Source: Candidatus Marinamargulisbacteria bacterium SCGC AAA071-K20 (GTDB lineage: Bacteria; Margulisbacteria; Marinamargulisbacteria; GCA-2716485; AAA071-K20). From it: DNA of 5,747 bases. The notes below the pieces were generated by a model that searched no databases, was not told the DNA's origin, and saw only the letters and a list, made by a program, of their open reading frames with translations. This document shows positions 4,743 to 5,747 of the stretch, in pieces. The stretch is taken from NCBI GenBank assembly GCA_003265975.1, contig QFBU01000081.1, positions 1 through 5,747 on the forward strand. Direction: 5' to 3'. Numbering within the stretch: the first letter of the stretch is position 1; each line of letters opens with the position of its first letter. Made by a program: the position numbers and the translations under genes.

Positions 4743-5282
4743 TTATTCTATAATTTTGTATCCACCAAAATATGTGTAAAGTAAGCTTGCATTATAATCT
4801 ATTCTTCCAGCACCTCCGTTGGTGTTTATTTTAACAAAAACTTCAAAGTAATCACTTATGCTACCAACATCTACTGTTGCACTAGCATATAATGAGTAAG
4901 TTCCAGTATTTTGCATAACCATACTTGAATAACCTTGTCTTGTTTGAATATAATCAGAACCATTTTTGTAAATATAAATAGTCATATCTTGTGCAGTATT
5001 TTCATGAGGATAAGCTCCTATTTGAGAATATAAATGGTATTTTCCAGTAACACCTGGAGTAAATCTAAAATTAGTAGAATTGTCATAACAATTATCTGTA
5101 TCGTAATCTTCATGATTAAATAATACTTTAGTAATAGTATTATCAGAAAGATTAGTTTGTGCTGAACTTCTATGTGCTAAAAAAGCTGGAGTATTAACAC
5201 CACCAGCACCAGTTACAGTTCCAGTGAAATCGTAAGTGTCGCTTAGGTTAAGACTTTCTGATTGTATTTTTGTTATTGCCAT
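4743..5282 (-). CDS. tail fibre-like protein, MAITKI leader plus C1q-like domain, 179 aa
   Basis: Residues 1-28 form a short phage-type leader (MAITKIQSESLNLSDTYDF, then TGTVTGAGG) that ends directly at a C1q/TNF-like beta-sandwich. The domain carries NTPAFLAHRSS (30-40), the KVLFNHEDYDT strand (52-62), NFRFTPGVTGKYHLYSQIG (71-89), IYIYKNGSDYI (102-112) and SDYFEVFVKINT (143-154), closing FGGYKIIE. 'F.TP.vtGkY.ly' is the typical C1q/TNF core, seen in many marine phage fibres, so a trimeric receptor-binding tip is the best guess. The upstream partial gene carries a clear paralogue of the domain. AAGGAA (5291-5296) lies eight bases before the ATG, partly in the upstream stop. No shaft region is visible, so it is either a short fibre or one that attaches to another fibre. 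Confidence 0.8.
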   Translation of the reverse strand: MAITKIQSESLNLSDTYDFTGTVTGAGGVNTPAFLAHRSSAQTNLSDNTITKVLFNHEDYDTDNCYDNSTNFRFTPGVTGKYHLYSQIGAYPHENTAQDMTIYIYKNGSDYIQTRQGYSSMVMQNTGTYSLYASATVDVGSISDYFEVFVKINTNGGAGRIDYNASLLYTYFGGYKIIE

Positions 5283-5294
5283 AATTTATTTTCC

Positions 5295-5747
5295 TTATTC
5301 TACTAATTTAAATCCTTCAAATCTCATAGTAACCACATCATTGTTATAATTTGCTCCACCAGTATGATTGTGGTATGCAAAAACTTCGTAATAATCATCT
5401 GCGTCAGCTAAATCTATCGCTGAAACACTTACACTATTGTAAGCAAAATTATTTGAACTATATTGAGCTATATCAGAACCATTTTTTTTGATAACTGCAA
5501 GAAAATAATCAGTATCATCTGGTATTGATATTCTCATTGAAGCATGTAAATAATAATAACCAGCGATTGTTGGAGTAAATCTTGAATTTGAAGCATCATA
5601 TTTTCCATCTGTATCAAATATTTCATTATTAAAATTAACTTTAACAGATGTATTATTTGCTATTGTTTGTGTTGCATTAGTTGTTGCTCTAAAAGCTGGA
5701 GTGTTAGTTCCACCAGCAGAAGCAAATGTATTATCACCTCTTAGAAA
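5295..5747 (-). CDS. C1q-like tail fibre tip, 5' end cut off by the window, last 150 aa
   Basis: The frame stays open from base 5747 to the TAA at 5295-5297, giving 150 residues. The internal ATG at 5537 lies in mid-domain, so it is not the likely start. The visible part begins FLRGDNTFASAGG, the same junction motif as DATTFLRGDNSF in the 293-aa fibre, showing that a head and shaft lie off the window. A C1q/TNF-like domain follows: NTPAFRATTN (15-24), SVKVNFNNEIFDTDGKYD (34-51), SRFTPTIAGYYYLHASM (55-71), VIKKNGSDIAQY (84-95), DDYYEVFAYHNHTGG (116-130), closing RFEGFKLVE. It is a clear paralogue of the downstream 179-aa protein. It probably forms a host-binding tip; the fold is recognised by pattern, the receptor is unknown. 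An A8 run in the coding strand covers Lys86-Lys87. Confidence 0.8.
   Translation of the reverse strand, partial: FLRGDNTFASAGGTNTPAFRATTNATQTIANNTSVKVNFNNEIFDTDGKYDASNSRFTPTIAGYYYLHASMRISIPDDTDYFLAVIKKNGSDIAQYSSNNFAYNSVSVSAIDLADADDYYEVFAYHNHTGGANYNNDVVTMRFEGFKLVE

Noticed and set aside
4516..4779. Plus-strand ORF of 87 codons with a membrane-like C-terminus
   Set aside because: It is antisense to the 110-aa gene with the QDDSDGKGAYI motif; the hydrophobicity is a by-product.
5295..5537. Separate 80-aa gene starting at the internal ATG
   Set aside because: The frame is open without a stop to the window edge, and the upstream 70 codons hold the first half of the C1q-like domain, so the ATG is internal.
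1..5747. CRISPR array, tRNA, rRNA, transposase or integrase
   Set aside because: No regularly spaced repeats, cloverleaf, rRNA block or recombinase motif was seen. The window is fully taken up by virion-type genes.

Overview
The window is a gene-dense, AT-rich piece of tailed-phage DNA. By eye it is roughly one third G+C, with AGA as the usual arginine codon and A/T-ending codons throughout. All 13 supported genes lie on the minus strand, so transcription runs from right to left. Gaps are 0-36 bases, and many neighbours overlap or nearly abut. No host-type gene, tRNA, rRNA, CRISPR array, transposase, promoter or terminator was found. The composition and the protein families (MAYIGKTPT-type fibre, MALTKI/MAITKI-type short fibres, C1q-like tips, QDDSDGKGAYI-type small proteins) resemble marine phages of the kind that infect SAR11-like or other AT-rich marine bacteria. 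That host assignment is inference.

Right part (5747 down to 2412): fibre and adsorption genes. In transcription order these are a partial C1q-like fibre (5747-5295), a second C1q-like fibre with an MAITKI leader (5282-4743), a small 110-aa accessory protein (4718-4386), a 293-aa fibre with an MAYIGKTPT head and a beta-rich tip (4380-3499), a small 99-aa protein (3497-3198), a 156-aa MALTKI fibre (3193-2723) and a small 104-aa protein (2726-2412). The small proteins sit directly after fibre genes and probably help assemble them or plug into the same structure.

Middle (2419 down to 1229): an unusual arrangement. A 25-codon ORF (2419-2342) copies the start of the 111-aa gene at 1564-1229 and stops where the longer paralogue continues. 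It abuts a 261-aa virion-type gene (2342-1557) through a TAATG junction, and the 261-aa gene has no visible Shine-Dalgarno of its own. The two copies lie exactly 855 bases apart, so recombination between them would cleanly remove the 261-aa gene. The two genes upstream of the copies both end Asn-Gly-stop, because their last codons are read from the same AATGGCTAA that starts the copy.

Left part (1192 down to 1): a 149-aa GNAT-like phage protein, a 54-aa charged ORF and the first 191 residues of a Gly/Gln-rich protein that runs off the window, probably a minor virion or DNA-ejection component. Together the genes look like part of a late virion module: host recognition first, then small virion proteins, then internal or ejection-type proteins. 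The most interesting point is the duplicated-start cassette at 2419-1493.
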